Positions 18,765 to 26,600 of a DNA stretch of 64,000 nucleotides are shown piece by piece. Under the pieces are notes generated by a model. That model saw only the letters and a list, made by a program, of their open reading frames with translations. It ran no database searches and was not told where the DNA came from. This DNA is from Hymenobacter puniceus (GTDB lineage: Bacteria; Bacteroidota; Bacteroidia; Cytophagales; Hymenobacteraceae): the NCBI RefSeq assembly GCF_014333525.1, contig NZ_JACSCX010000004.1, positions 62,001 to 126,000 on the forward strand, read 5' to 3'. The first letter of the stretch is position 1. Each line of letters starts with the position of its first letter. The translations under genes and the position numbers were made by a program.

Positions 18765-19093
18765 GCAGTCCGGCTAAGGCAGGCAGTGCGTAGCAGCAAA
18801 AAATTATTTGTGCTTCTTAAAGCTCAACAGCTACCAAAAGCCTGGGTTTGCGCCTCATTTTCACCATTCACTTGAAACGAGTGAGGCAGTACCAGCCAGT
18901 GCCTGCTTGCAAGGTGGCCGCTGGTCTGGCTCACTTAACGCCACTTAACTAAGCTCTGCTGCCGAAACGACTTTCCGAGCCAGTCACATGATTCTGAGCA
19001 GTAGCTCGCTCGACTGTATCTACCCCCACTATCCGCTCATAAAACTAGGCGCCGCTTTCACCGAGCTACGCGCATCTACCTGACTATAAGAAA

Positions 19094-19121
19094 TAAAAAA
19101 AGGACGACTAGCAGCCGTCCT
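19094..19121 (-). terminator. Intrinsic terminator on the minus strand
   Basis: Read leftward, AGGACGGCTG and its partner CGTCCT form a stem that runs into TTTTTTT. It lies just past the 24-residue reading frame at 19153-19227 and on the correct strand for it. Confidence 0.55.
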
Positions 19122-19152
19122 CTTTCCCACAACCAAAACACCTAAATATTAT

Positions 19153-19227
19153 TTAGATGATTACAGCGCTTACAACTATCAGGCCAAACAGATAGAATAG
19201 GAGCCATTTTGCTGCCCGCTTACTCAT
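19153..19227 (-). CDS. Possible 24-residue single-pass membrane peptide
   Basis: The ATG at 19227 opens the peptide MSKRAAKWLLFYLFGLIVVS followed by AVII and TAA. It has a basic N terminus and one membrane-length hydrophobic segment, as small membrane proteins do. AGGA lies about eight bases upstream of the ATG and a minus-strand terminator follows 32 bases after the stop. These together make it more than a chance frame, but no homologue is known to me and it could still be spurious. Confidence 0.4.
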   Translation of the reverse strand: MSKRAAKWLLFYLFGLIVVSAVII

Positions 19228-19303
19228 GTATTTTTCCTGGCGCTTGTAGCACCTGTAGCTTAAAGAGTTGCCTAGCTACTACTGGCACAGTGCGCGCTGC
19301 ATG

Positions 19304-19340
19304 AAAAGCCCACTGAAGATGGTTCAGTGGGCTTTTCCTT
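19304..19340. terminator. Bidirectional intrinsic terminator
   Basis: AAAAGCCCACTGAA and TTCAGTGGGCTTTT are exact 14-base arms with a five-base loop. It lies 25 bases past the stop of the leftward CHRD gene and can also work on the other strand. Confidence 0.9.
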
Positions 19341-19360
19341 GCTACACGTTTTGGCTTATA

Positions 19361-21241
19361 CTATTCCTTCACTATCCGGCTAACCAGGCGTGAGCCTTCT
19401 ACTTCGATAGAAAGCAGATACATGCCTGCTGCCAAGCCCGGCAGCGCTACGGTTTGCTGGTTGGTACCGGCTCGAACTGCCAGTTGCTGCTGCACCAGAG
19501 TGCGGCCCAGCAAATCCGTGATTTGCAGCGTCCCACTACCGGCGCGGCGTGCCTCAAAGCTCACACCAACGGCGGCGCGCGTAGGGTTCGGGAAGGTGCG
19601 GAAACCTTCGGCTACCAGCGCCGCTGGCTGCGCCGAAAGCACAATGGCCAAGTCTTTGGCGCCCCGGAATACCTGGCCGCGAATTTCGCCGCCGGGGTTA
19701 GTGGCCGTGTGAATGTTTACATACATACTGTCGCGGCGGAACTGCAGGGCGCGGCGCGCCGTGAAAGGCCGGGCGGCATTGGGCGCGGCATTGCCGGTAG
19801 GCTGCCAGAATCCTTCCGCAGCGCTAGGTGCTGTCGTTGAATTAAAGAACGGGGTTAGCTCGAATACCACCGGGCCTGCCTGCGTGCGCAGTCCTGTGTG
19901 GAAGTGCCCGGCCTGCGCCGGCCCGCTCAGCCCCGCCCAGGTCATGCTGAAGCGTACGTTGCTCTGGTCGCGGTCCATGCTTACAAAACCAGAGCCGTAC
20001 CCAGCGCTGGCCACGGGGTTGGGGCGCTCCTGTGCTCCATTAAGCGAGAACGTATAGCCTTCCCGTGCCAAACGGTACACCTGCCCCCGAATTTCACCCC
20101 CTGGATTAGCGGCCGTGGTGAACACCATGTTCACGCCACCCTGCAGAAACAAGTTTACGAGGGCCGGAGTCGGGCTGGTAAACAGCACCGAAAATGCATT
20201 GGGCGTTCCGGCCGGAATGGCCACGTTGGCAATCGGCGCAGCCGGATTGGCTTGCCCGGCATCAGCCTGGTACAATGCGAAATTGGTGGCTGGGCCACTC
20301 AGGCCGGTATGGGCCACAAAAATCCGCAGTGAGTCCAGCGTGGTATTCAGCCGCAGAAACGATACGGCTTTGGCCGTGGAGGCATTGGCCGGCACCATCT
20401 GGGCGCCGTCGAGGCGGGCATCGTGGCTGAGGTAGCGCGCATCCCGGATCAGCTGGCCCCGGATTTCGCCGCCGGGGTTGGCGGCCGTGTGCACGTTGAT
20501 GTAAATCTGCCCGGCCAGCATAGCCGTGACAATGGCCGGCGTCGGCGTCACTTCACCTTCAATTACGTTGCCGTTTACCAACGAAAACAAATCGAGCACC
20601 ACTGGCCCGGCCACGCCGGTAGCGCCTTGGTGGAAGTGGCAGGCCGTAATCGGGCCGCTGAGCCCACCTACCACCACCCGAAACTTCAGCTTGTCCTGGC
20701 TCTGCGCCAGGTTAAAGGTGCCAATGCCCACGCCATTGGTGGTAACAGGCGGTACTTCCTGCGTGCCCGACAGCGACGCCACAAACTCTTCGTCCTTCTC
20801 CACCTCAATCTGGCCCCGGATTTCACCGCCGGGATTGGCCGCCGTATGAATGTTGAGGTAGTAACCACCGCGCAGGTAGCGGTCCAGCTTGCCCCGGTCG
20901 ATGTCGGCGCCGGTCAGGAAGCCTTGGATGCGGTTGCCGCGGATGAATCGAAACAGGTCGGTTACCACTGGCCCGGCGACGCCTCTGAGGCCGTTGTGCG
21001 TGTGTGCGGCCGTAATTGGCCCGCTAAGGCCCGCAAAAGAGCCGGAAATAAATAGCGTGTCCCGAGTAGGGTTGAGTGTGAAGCTGGCAGTTCCGCGGGC
21101 ATTGGTGGTTACGGCAGGCACTTCCTGAGAACCGCTGAGTGTAGCCCCAAGGAGCAGATGGGCCCGCAGATGGTCGGCGAAGGCAGTACTGCTGCTTAGC
21201 AAAGTGCATAGCAGCAGCAAGCGAGTAAGAAGTTTTTGCAT
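19361..21241 (-). CDS. Secreted CHRD-repeat protein with T9SS sorting domain
   Basis: Exported protein of 626 residues. A signal peptide (about 1-22, ending TAFA) is followed by four CHRD (chordin-like) domains, each about 115-135 residues, at about 25-145, 155-265, 275-385 and 395-530. Their shared marks are SGSQEVPAVTT or SGTQEVPPVTT at the start, LSGPITAAHTHNG-like histidine segments, and NIHTAANPGGEIRGQ at the end. A T9SS type A sorting domain closes the protein (about 545-626; FRTFPNPTRAAVGVSF). Surface attachment or release by T9SS is inferred. CHRD domains may bind ligands or metals, but their function in bacteria is not established. Confidence 0.9.
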   Translation of the reverse strand: MQKLLTRLLLLCTLLSSSTAFADHLRAHLLLGATLSGSQEVPAVTTNARGTASFTLNPTRDTLFISGSFAGLSGPITAAHTHNGLRGVAGPVVTDLFRFIRGNRIQGFLTGADIDRGKLDRYLRGGYYLNIHTAANPGGEIRGQIEVEKDEEFVASLSGTQEVPPVTTNGVGIGTFNLAQSQDKLKFRVVVGGLSGPITACHFHQGATGVAGPVVLDLFSLVNGNVIEGEVTPTPAIVTAMLAGQIYINVHTAANPGGEIRGQLIRDARYLSHDARLDGAQMVPANASTAKAVSFLRLNTTLDSLRIFVAHTGLSGPATNFALYQADAGQANPAAPIANVAIPAGTPNAFSVLFTSPTPALVNLFLQGGVNMVFTTAANPGGEIRGQVYRLAREGYTFSLNGAQERPNPVASAGYGSGFVSMDRDQSNVRFSMTWAGLSGPAQAGHFHTGLRTQAGPVVFELTPFFNSTTAPSAAEGFWQPTGNAAPNAARPFTARRALQFRRDSMYVNIHTATNPGGEIRGQVFRGAKDLAIVLSAQPAALVAEGFRTFPNPTRAAVGVSFEARRAGSGTLQITDLLGRTLVQQQLAVRAGTNQQTVALPGLAAGMYLLSIEVEGSRLVSRIVKE

Positions 21242-21416
21242 GGGAATAGGGTAAGAAATGAACAGAATGCCAACTGGTTATCAGGCCAGCTATATAGTAG
21301 ATACCAATTTGATGCCTGCAGGTTATGTATAAAATTGCGTCCTTGCGGGCTTGTTTGCCAACGGCCGGGCCCGCGGCACCCACCAACAGCCTTTCCCGTT
21401 CTTTACTTCACCCTGT

Positions 21417-21893
21417 ATGGAAGCTCCCAACCCCGAATTCATGCGCGAAGCCATTCGCCTGTCCGTTGAAAAGATGCAGGCCGGCCACGGCGGGCCTTTC
21501 GGCTGCGTTATCGTGAAGGACGGCCAGATCATCGCGCGCGGCTTCAACCAGGTCACCAGTACTCACGATCCTACCTGCCACGCCGAAGTAGACGCCATCC
21601 GCAAAGCCTGCGCCGCGCTGGGCACCTTCCAGCTCGACGGCTGCGACCTGTACACCAGTTGTGAACCCTGCCCGATGTGCCTGGGCGCCATCTATTGGGC
21701 CCGGCCGCGGCGCGTGTTCTATGGCAACACCAAGGCCGATGCCGCCGCCATTGGCTTCGATGACCAGTTTATCTACGACGAAATCGAGAAGCCCCTCCCC
21801 GACCGCCAGATTCCGATGACTGAGTTGCTGCGCGACGAAGCTTCCGCCGGCTTCCGTGCTTGGGAGCAGCACGAAAGCCGCACGGACTACTAG
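21417..21893 (+). CDS. guaD: Guanine deaminase (nucleoside deaminase family)
   Basis: Cytoplasmic zinc enzyme of 158 residues, predicted to convert guanine to xanthine in purine salvage. It has the CDA-fold zinc motifs HAEV (catalytic Glu) and TSCEPCPMCLGAIYWARP. The segment DDQFIYDEIEKP and the long C-terminal tail ending with an aromatic residue match the Bacillus-type guanine deaminase better than tRNA adenosine deaminase, which lacks them. The ATG at 21417 gives the family's usual length. It stands alone, with a strong terminator after it. A related nucleoside substrate cannot be excluded. Confidence 0.88.
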   Translation: MEAPNPEFMREAIRLSVEKMQAGHGGPFGCVIVKDGQIIARGFNQVTSTHDPTCHAEVDAIRKACAALGTFQLDGCDLYTSCEPCPMCLGAIYWARPRRVFYGNTKADAAAIGFDDQFIYDEIEKPLPDRQIPMTELLRDEASAGFRAWEQHESRTDY

Positions 21894-21925
21894 AATCACG
21901 GATTTCCTTCAACCAGGCCACAACG

Positions 21926-21960
21926 AAAAGAGGCTTGCCAATGGCAAGCCTCTTTGTTTT
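21926..21960. terminator. Bidirectional intrinsic terminator
   Basis: AAAGAGGCTTGCC and GGCAAGCCTCTTT pair around a three-base loop between the converging guanine deaminase and ffh genes. Confidence 0.9.
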
Positions 21961-22020
21961 CAACGAACCTCAATCGACTACAAAATCTGTGAAATCCGCT
22001 TAAATCCGAAAAATCCGTGA

Positions 22021-23370
22021 TTAGCGTAGCGGGCCTTTCATGCCCATCATGCGGGCCATTTGCTGCATGCCGCCTTTGGTCTGGCTCATCTTGTTCATGG
22101 TGCGCATCATTTTGCGCATGTCCTCGAACTGCTTCATCAGGTTGTTTACCTGCTGAATATCTGTGCCGGAGCCTTTGGCGAGGCGACGACGGCGGGAGCC
22201 ATTCAGCAGTTCAGGCTGGGCACGCTCAGTAGGCGTCATGCTTTGGATGATGGCCTCAATCGGTTTGAAGGCGTCGTCGTCGATGTCCACGTCCTTAATG
22301 GCCTTGCTCATGCCCGGAATCATGCCCACCAAGTCCTTCAGGTTGCCCATCTTCTTGATCTGCTCCAGTTGGGAGAGAAAGTCATCGAAGTTGAACTGGT
22401 TTTTGCGGATCTTCTGGTTAATGCGCTTGGCCTCATCCTCATCGAACTGCTGCTGCGCACGCTCTACCAGGCTGATAACGTCGCCCATGCCCAGGATGCG
22501 CTGCGCCATCCGGTCGGGGTAGAACATGTCCAGCGCCTCCATCTTCTCACCCGTCGAGATGAACTTGATGGGCTTCTCCACCACTGCCCGGATGCTAAGG
22601 GCCGCACCACCGCGCGAGTCACCGTCGAGCTTGGTAAGCACCACGCCGTCGAAGTTCAGCCGGTCGTTGAAGGTTTTGGCGGTGTTCACGGCGTCCTGGC
22701 CGGTCATGGAGTCCACCACGAACAGTGTCTCCGACGGATTGATGGCGCGCTTCACCGCCTCAATCTCATTCATCATCTGCTCGTCCACAGCAAGGCGGCC
22801 GGCGGTGTCGATAATGACGACCTTCTTGTTGTTTTTGCGCGCATACTCGATGGCATTGCGCGAAATGTCCACCGGATTCTTGTTATCCGGCTCCGAGTAC
22901 ACCTCTACGTCCACCTGCGCGCCCAGCACCTTCAACTGGTCGATGGCGGCGGGGCGGTATACGTCGCAGGCCACGAGCAGCACCGTGCGGTTCTGCTTCT
23001 TCAGATAAGCGGCCAGCTTACCGGCAAACGTAGTTTTGCCCGAGCCCTGCAAGCCCGACAGCAGCACCACGGCCGGCTCGCCCTTGATGACGATGTCCTG
23101 CTTTTCGCCGCCCATGAGCTGCGTGAGCTCATCGTAGACGATCTTGGTCATGAGCTGGCCCGGCGACACGCTGATGAGCACGTCACGGCCCATGGCCTCG
23201 TCCTTGATCTTATCGGTTACCTCCTTGGCTACCTTGTAGTTTACGTCGGCATCCACGAGGGCGCGGCGGATTTCCTTAACGGTCGCGGCAACGTTGATTT
23301 CGGTGATGCTGCCCTGGCCCTTGAGGGTTTTGAAGGCTTTATCGAGCTTGGTACTGAGGTTATCGAACAT
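22021..23370 (-). CDS. ffh: Signal recognition particle protein Ffh (SRP54)
   Basis: GTPase that binds signal sequences on nascent membrane and secreted proteins and, with SRP RNA, delivers ribosomes to FtsY. The 449 residues show the N domain (about 1-85), the G domain with G1 GLQGSGKTT, G3 DTAGRLAVDEQ and G4 TKLDGDSRGG, and a Met-rich M domain (about 300-449; GSRRRRLAKGSGTDIQQVN is the RNA-binding signature, MRTMNKMSQTKGGMQQM the tail). Length is normal. The matching SRP RNA gene lies in the same window at about 51714-51804. The leader carries 8-bp repeats. Confidence 0.97.
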   Translation of the reverse strand: MFDNLSTKLDKAFKTLKGQGSITEINVAATVKEIRRALVDADVNYKVAKEVTDKIKDEAMGRDVLISVSPGQLMTKIVYDELTQLMGGEKQDIVIKGEPAVVLLSGLQGSGKTTFAGKLAAYLKKQNRTVLLVACDVYRPAAIDQLKVLGAQVDVEVYSEPDNKNPVDISRNAIEYARKNNKKVVIIDTAGRLAVDEQMMNEIEAVKRAINPSETLFVVDSMTGQDAVNTAKTFNDRLNFDGVVLTKLDGDSRGGAALSIRAVVEKPIKFISTGEKMEALDMFYPDRMAQRILGMGDVISLVERAQQQFDEDEAKRINQKIRKNQFNFDDFLSQLEQIKKMGNLKDLVGMIPGMSKAIKDVDIDDDAFKPIEAIIQSMTPTERAQPELLNGSRRRRLAKGSGTDIQQVNNLMKQFEDMRKMMRTMNKMSQTKGGMQQMARMMGMKGPLR

Positions 23371-23375
23371 CTGGT

Positions 23376-23406
23376 GATGTGCTGATTATTGATGAGTTGA
23401 TGTGCT
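23376..23406. repeat. Short tandem repeat in the ffh leader (about 8-bp unit)
   Basis: Plus-strand units read GATGTGCT, GATTATT, GATGAGTT, GATGTGCT. The tract ends five bases before the ffh start codon and belongs to a set of similar 7-8 bp leader repeats in this window. Confidence 0.6.
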
Positions 23407-23416
23407 GAACGGGTAT

Positions 23417-23830
23417 TTAAGAGGCTTTGCGCAGCACAATGCTTTCCAGAATTTCCAGGCGGTGCAGCATGTCGGCCTGCGTGGCCTGGTTGGCTTCAAT
23501 GCGCACTAGCCGCTGGTCTATTTTCTGCACATCCGTTCGCAACTCGGCTACTTCCTGCTTCACACCGGCTACTTCCTGTTTCACGCTAGCCACTTCTTGC
23601 TTTACGCCAGCCACTTCCTGTTTTACGCCGGCCACTTCCTGCTTTACGCCATCAATCTTCTTCTCCATGCGGGAAAATCCGTCCGAAGTAGCTTCAGCGA
23701 AGCGGTTGAAGATGGCCTCGAACCGGTTGCCTAGGTTATCAATGGCCTTTTGATTGGCTTCTGTTTGCCGGTCTACGGCACGCAGGACGTCACCCATCAG
23801 GGCCAGCAGGTCGGTGTAGTCGGCAGCCAT
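23417..23830 (-). CDS. Coiled-coil protein with tandem seven-residue repeats
   Basis: Cytoplasmic 137-residue protein without a recognised domain. Residues about 60-105 form a near-perfect heptad repeat, GVKQEVA repeated about five times with one Ser variant, flanked by further coiled-coil sequence (NRFEAIFNRFAEATSDGFSR before, RIEANQATQADMLHRLEI after). The DNA shows matching 21-base repeats. It lies 46 bases upstream of ffh on the same strand and has a TACTTTTG promoter box, so it may share a transcript with ffh. An oligomerising or spacer role is inference. Confidence 0.75.
   Translation of the reverse strand: MAADYTDLLALMGDVLRAVDRQTEANQKAIDNLGNRFEAIFNRFAEATSDGFSRMEKKIDGVKQEVAGVKQEVAGVKQEVASVKQEVAGVKQEVAELRTDVQKIDQRLVRIEANQATQADMLHRLEILESIVLRKAS
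23561..23652. repeat. 21-bp tandem repeat inside a coiled-coil gene
   Basis: Units resembling CTTCCTGCTTTACGCCGGCCA recur about four to five times head to tail in the plus-strand reading, each encoding one GVKQEVA heptad on the minus strand. Copy number could vary by slippage without changing the frame. Confidence 0.75.
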
Positions 23831-23865
23831 AGAGCAGCGTACGAATGAAAAACGGATTTAGCCTT

Positions 23866-23873
23866 CAAAAGTA
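23866..23873 (-). promoter_or_regulatory. Putative -7 element TACTTTTG
   Basis: An exact TAnnTTTG match on the minus strand, 35 bases before the coiled-coil gene start at 23830. Confidence 0.5.
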
Positions 23874-23903
23874 ACCAGAAAACCCCAAAAGGCCGCATCT
23901 GTG

Positions 23904-23911
23904 TACCTTCG
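23904..23911 (+). promoter_or_regulatory. Putative -7 element TACCTTCG
   Basis: One base from TAnnTTTG. It places the RNA start near 23916 and so favours the GTG at 23934 as the glycosyltransferase start over the GTG at 23901. Confidence 0.45.
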
Positions 23912-23933
23912 CGCTTTGCCTAGCCTTTTGCCT

Positions 23934-25268
23934 GTGTCTGCTGCTCGTCCGCTTCGTTTGCTTGTTATCACCTACTACTGGCCGCCGTCGGGCGGGGCGG
24001 GCGTGCAGCGCAGCCTCAAGTTTGTGAAGCACTTACCAGCGCTGGGCGTCGAGCCGACGGTTATTACCGTGGACCCCGAAAAAGGTGCGTATCCGGTGCT
24101 GGACCACTCGCTGGCGGCCGAGGTGCCGGCGGGAGTACGCGTGATTCGCACAGGCACCTCCGAGCCGTTTGGCTCCTACAAGAAGCTCACAGGTCGCCAG
24201 CAGATTCCGTATGGTGGCTTCGTGGGCGAAAGCAAAACCAGTGTAACCCAGCGCTTTTTCAAGTTTGTGCGCGGCAACCTGTTCATTCCGGACGCCCGCC
24301 GCGGCTGGAATCATCACGCCCTGCAAGCCGTGGCCGAGCTGCTGGCCCAAGGCGAAACCTTCGACGCTGTACTCACCAGCTCGCCACCGCACTCCACGCA
24401 GCTGATTGGGCTGGCGCTGAAGCAGCGCTACGGGATACGCTGGCTGGCCGATTTGCGCGACCCGTGGACCGACATCTACTATCATCAGGAGCTCAACCAA
24501 ACGCCGCTGGCCCGCTGGCTGGATGCGCGCTACGAGCGCCAGGTGCTGGCGCAGGCCGATATTGTGCTGACGACCAGCCCCGACACGCGGCGGCTGTTTC
24601 TGGGCAAGTCGCTGGAGTTGCTGCCCGGCAAGTTCCATGTGCTACCCAACGGCTACGACGAAAACGACTTTCAGCTGCCCTCCCAGCCGCCCAATGACCA
24701 GCTGCTTATCACCCACACTGGCACCATTTCCGAGACGTACCACATCGAGCTGTGGCTGAGCGCCGTGGCGGAGTGCGCGCGCCGCCACCCGGCGGTGCCG
24801 CTGCGGCTGCGCTTTGTGGGCAAAGTGTCGGACGGGGTGCAGCGCCAACTGGCCGACACAGGGCTGCTGCCTGTTACGGAGCTGGTGCCGTTTGTGCCGC
24901 ACGACGAGTCGGTGAGCTATTTACGCCGCGCTACGGTGCTGCTGATGGCCATTCCAGACGTGCCGCACAACTTGGGCATTCTGCCGGGCAAGGTGTTCGA
25001 GTATTTGGCGGCTAATAAGCCCGTTATCTGCATTGGCCCCGCCGGCTCCGACGCCGACCTGCTGCTGCGTGAGTGTGGCGCCGGCCAGGCGTTTCCGTAC
25101 GGCGCCTACGAGGCCATGCTGGACTATCTGGAGGAGTTGGTGGCGCAGTGGCAGATCAATCCGAACCTGGATTTGCCTTCACTCAGCCACTCCCGCTACT
25201 CTCGCCGCGCCCTCACCAAACAGTTGGTGGCGCTGGTGCAAGGCAATGAGGCAACAAGTGACAGGTAA
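23934..25268 (+). CDS. Glycosyltransferase family 4-like protein
   Basis: GT-B fold glycosyltransferase of about 444 residues, probably transferring a sugar from a nucleotide donor during surface glycan assembly at the cytoplasmic side. The N-terminal domain starts LVITYYWPPSGGAGVQRS, the usual glycine-rich acceptor loop, with WLADLRDPWTDIYYH in the middle. The C-terminal donor domain has VLPNGYDENDF, THTGTISETYHIELW and the acidic-end motif LGILPGKVFEYLAANKPVI. A GTG start at 23934 is chosen from the promoter. The last codons and stop fall in a 7-bp repeat (AGTGACA GGTAACA). It heads the pseudaminic acid region. Confidence 0.88.
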   Translation: MSAARPLRLLVITYYWPPSGGAGVQRSLKFVKHLPALGVEPTVITVDPEKGAYPVLDHSLAAEVPAGVRVIRTGTSEPFGSYKKLTGRQQIPYGGFVGESKTSVTQRFFKFVRGNLFIPDARRGWNHHALQAVAELLAQGETFDAVLTSSPPHSTQLIGLALKQRYGIRWLADLRDPWTDIYYHQELNQTPLARWLDARYERQVLAQADIVLTTSPDTRRLFLGKSLELLPGKFHVLPNGYDENDFQLPSQPPNDQLLITHTGTISETYHIELWLSAVAECARRHPAVPLRLRFVGKVSDGVQRQLADTGLLPVTELVPFVPHDESVSYLRRATVLLMAIPDVPHNLGILPGKVFEYLAANKPVICIGPAGSDADLLLRECGAGQAFPYGAYEAMLDYLEELVAQWQINPNLDLPSLSHSRYSRRALTKQLVALVQGNEATSDR

Positions 25269-25345
25269 CAGATGTGCTCAATCAATAATATCGGAACAGG
25301 CAAGCCGTAGCCGGCCAGAGCCTTTCCAGGCTGCGCGCAGACACC

Positions 25346-25353
25346 TACCTTTG
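25346..25353 (+). promoter_or_regulatory. Putative -7 element TACCTTTG of the pse cluster
   Basis: An exact TAnnTTTG match with TTT 20 bases upstream as a possible -33 element. It lies 71 bases before the pseB ATG and predicts a leader containing the 7-bp repeats. Confidence 0.55.
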
Positions 25354-25386
25354 CCCTTTACCCCCCGATGGGGAACCTGTCACGTG

Positions 25387-25424
25387 TTACGTGTCACCTA
25401 TTACCTCTCACCTCTCTCACCTGA
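25387..25424. repeat. 7-bp tandem repeats abutting the pseB start codon
   Basis: Units TTACGTG, TCACCTA, TTACCTC, TCACCTC followed by TCTCACC, ending right at the ATG at 25425. The tract is almost free of G. Confidence 0.6.
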
Positions 25425-26444
25425 ATGGCCCTCGACCTCAATCATAAATCCATCCTGGTAACCGGCGGCACCGGCTCCTTCGGCAAGCAGTTTGTGCAGA
25501 CTGTGTTCGAGCAATTTCCGCAGGTGAAGCGCCTGGTGGTGTACTCGCGCGACGAGCTGAAGCAGTACGAAATGTCGCAGATATTTCCGCAGAGCCAGTT
25601 TCCCGCCATCCGCTACTTCATCGGCGACGTGCGCGACGGCGAGCGGCTGAAGCGGGCCTGCGAGGGCATCGACATTATTGTACATGCCGCCGCCCTCAAG
25701 CAGGTACCCGCCGCCGAGTACAACCCGATGGAGTGCATCAAAACCAACATTTTCGGGGCTGAAAACGTGATTAACGCTGCCCTCGACTGCGGCGTGAAAG
25801 AAGTAGTGGCCCTAAGCACCGACAAAGCCGCCGCCCCCATCAACCTCTACGGCGCCACCAAGCTCTGCTCCGACAAGCTATTTGTGGCCGCCAACAACAT
25901 GAAAGGCGCCCGCGACCTGCGCTTTTCGGTGGTGCGCTACGGCAACGTTATCGGCTCGCGCGGGTCGGTGGTGCCGTTTTTTCTGCAGCGCCGCGAGTCC
26001 GGCGTGCTGCCCATCACCCACCCCGACATGACGCGCTTCCACATTTCGCTGGAGCAGGGCGTGGATTTGGTGCTCTACGCGCTGGAAAACAGCTGGGGCG
26101 GCGAAATCTTCGTGCCCAAAATCCCGAGCTACGTCATCACGGAGGTGGCCAAAGCCATCGGCCCCAACTGCCGGCAGGAAATTGTGGGCATCCGGCCCGG
26201 CGAGAAGCTGCACGAGGAAATGATTACTTCCACCGACGCGCTGAGCACCGTAGAGCTGCCTAAATACTACGTGATTCTGCCCTTCACACCGCAGTGGGAC
26301 GTGGAGCAGTTCATCCGGCATTTCAACGGCAAGCGTGTGCCTGAAGGCTTCCACTACGACTCGGCTAACAACGACGAGTGGCTGGACGCCGCGCAGATCC
26401 GGGAGGAAATCCGCCTGCACGTGGACGCGGAGTTTGCGGTGTAG
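25425..26444 (+). CDS. pseB: UDP-N-acetylglucosamine 4,6-dehydratase (inverting)
   Basis: First enzyme of CMP-pseudaminic acid synthesis, converting UDP-GlcNAc to the 4-keto-6-deoxy-L-altro sugar in the cytoplasm. The 339 residues form a short-chain dehydrogenase Rossmann fold: NAD(P)-binding VTGGTGSFGKQFVQ (about 11-24), IVHAAALKQVPAAEYNPME, and the catalytic-region LSTDKAAAPINLYGATKLCS. These are hallmarks of the FlaA1/PseB type. It starts the run pseB-pseC-pseF-pseGH-pseI, which fixes the pathway. ATG follows directly on a 7-bp repeat tract. Confidence 0.95.
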   Translation: MALDLNHKSILVTGGTGSFGKQFVQTVFEQFPQVKRLVVYSRDELKQYEMSQIFPQSQFPAIRYFIGDVRDGERLKRACEGIDIIVHAAALKQVPAAEYNPMECIKTNIFGAENVINAALDCGVKEVVALSTDKAAAPINLYGATKLCSDKLFVAANNMKGARDLRFSVVRYGNVIGSRGSVVPFFLQRRESGVLPITHPDMTRFHISLEQGVDLVLYALENSWGGEIFVPKIPSYVITEVAKAIGPNCRQEIVGIRPGEKLHEEMITSTDALSTVELPKYYVILPFTPQWDVEQFIRHFNGKRVPEGFHYDSANNDEWLDAAQIREEIRLHVDAEFAV

Positions 26445-26586
26445 CGGCTAGAGGGCTGCTGTTGCAACAAGCTTCCTTCATGCTGTTTTCGATTTAGTTG
26501 CACCACCCTTACCCACCACTGCCGCTTCCTGCCCAAGGAGCGGCAGTGGCTTTTATGAAGGGACCAGAACATTGAGGCCAGCCCCT

Positions 26587-26594
26587 TACTTTTG
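26587..26594 (+). promoter_or_regulatory. Putative -7 element TACTTTTG just before pseC
   Basis: An exact TAnnTTTG match whose last base lies seven bases before the A of the pseC ATG at 26601. The expected RNA start is at or next to the start codon, giving a leaderless or near-leaderless mRNA. Confidence 0.5.
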
Positions 26595-26600
26595 AATTCT

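Larger units (their letters stand above)
18765..19360. other. Intergenic region with a possible small gene and two hairpins
   Basis: About 600 bases between the kinase and the CHRD protein. On the minus strand it holds a possible 24-residue membrane peptide gene with its own hairpin, and at 19304-19340 a strong terminator. Between 18765 and 19090 I see no gene, repeat or clear promoter. Confidence 0.5.

Noticed and set aside
22060..23385. 441-residue open frame antisense to ffh
   Set aside because: The minus strand carries an unambiguous, full-length SRP54 protein. The antisense translation is His- and Leu-rich with no motif, as expected from a GC-rich shadow frame.
23561..23652. CRISPR-like array from the 21-bp tandem repeats
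   Set aside because: The units are direct head-to-tail repeats without unique spacers, keep the reading frame and encode GVKQEVA heptads, and no cas gene is present.
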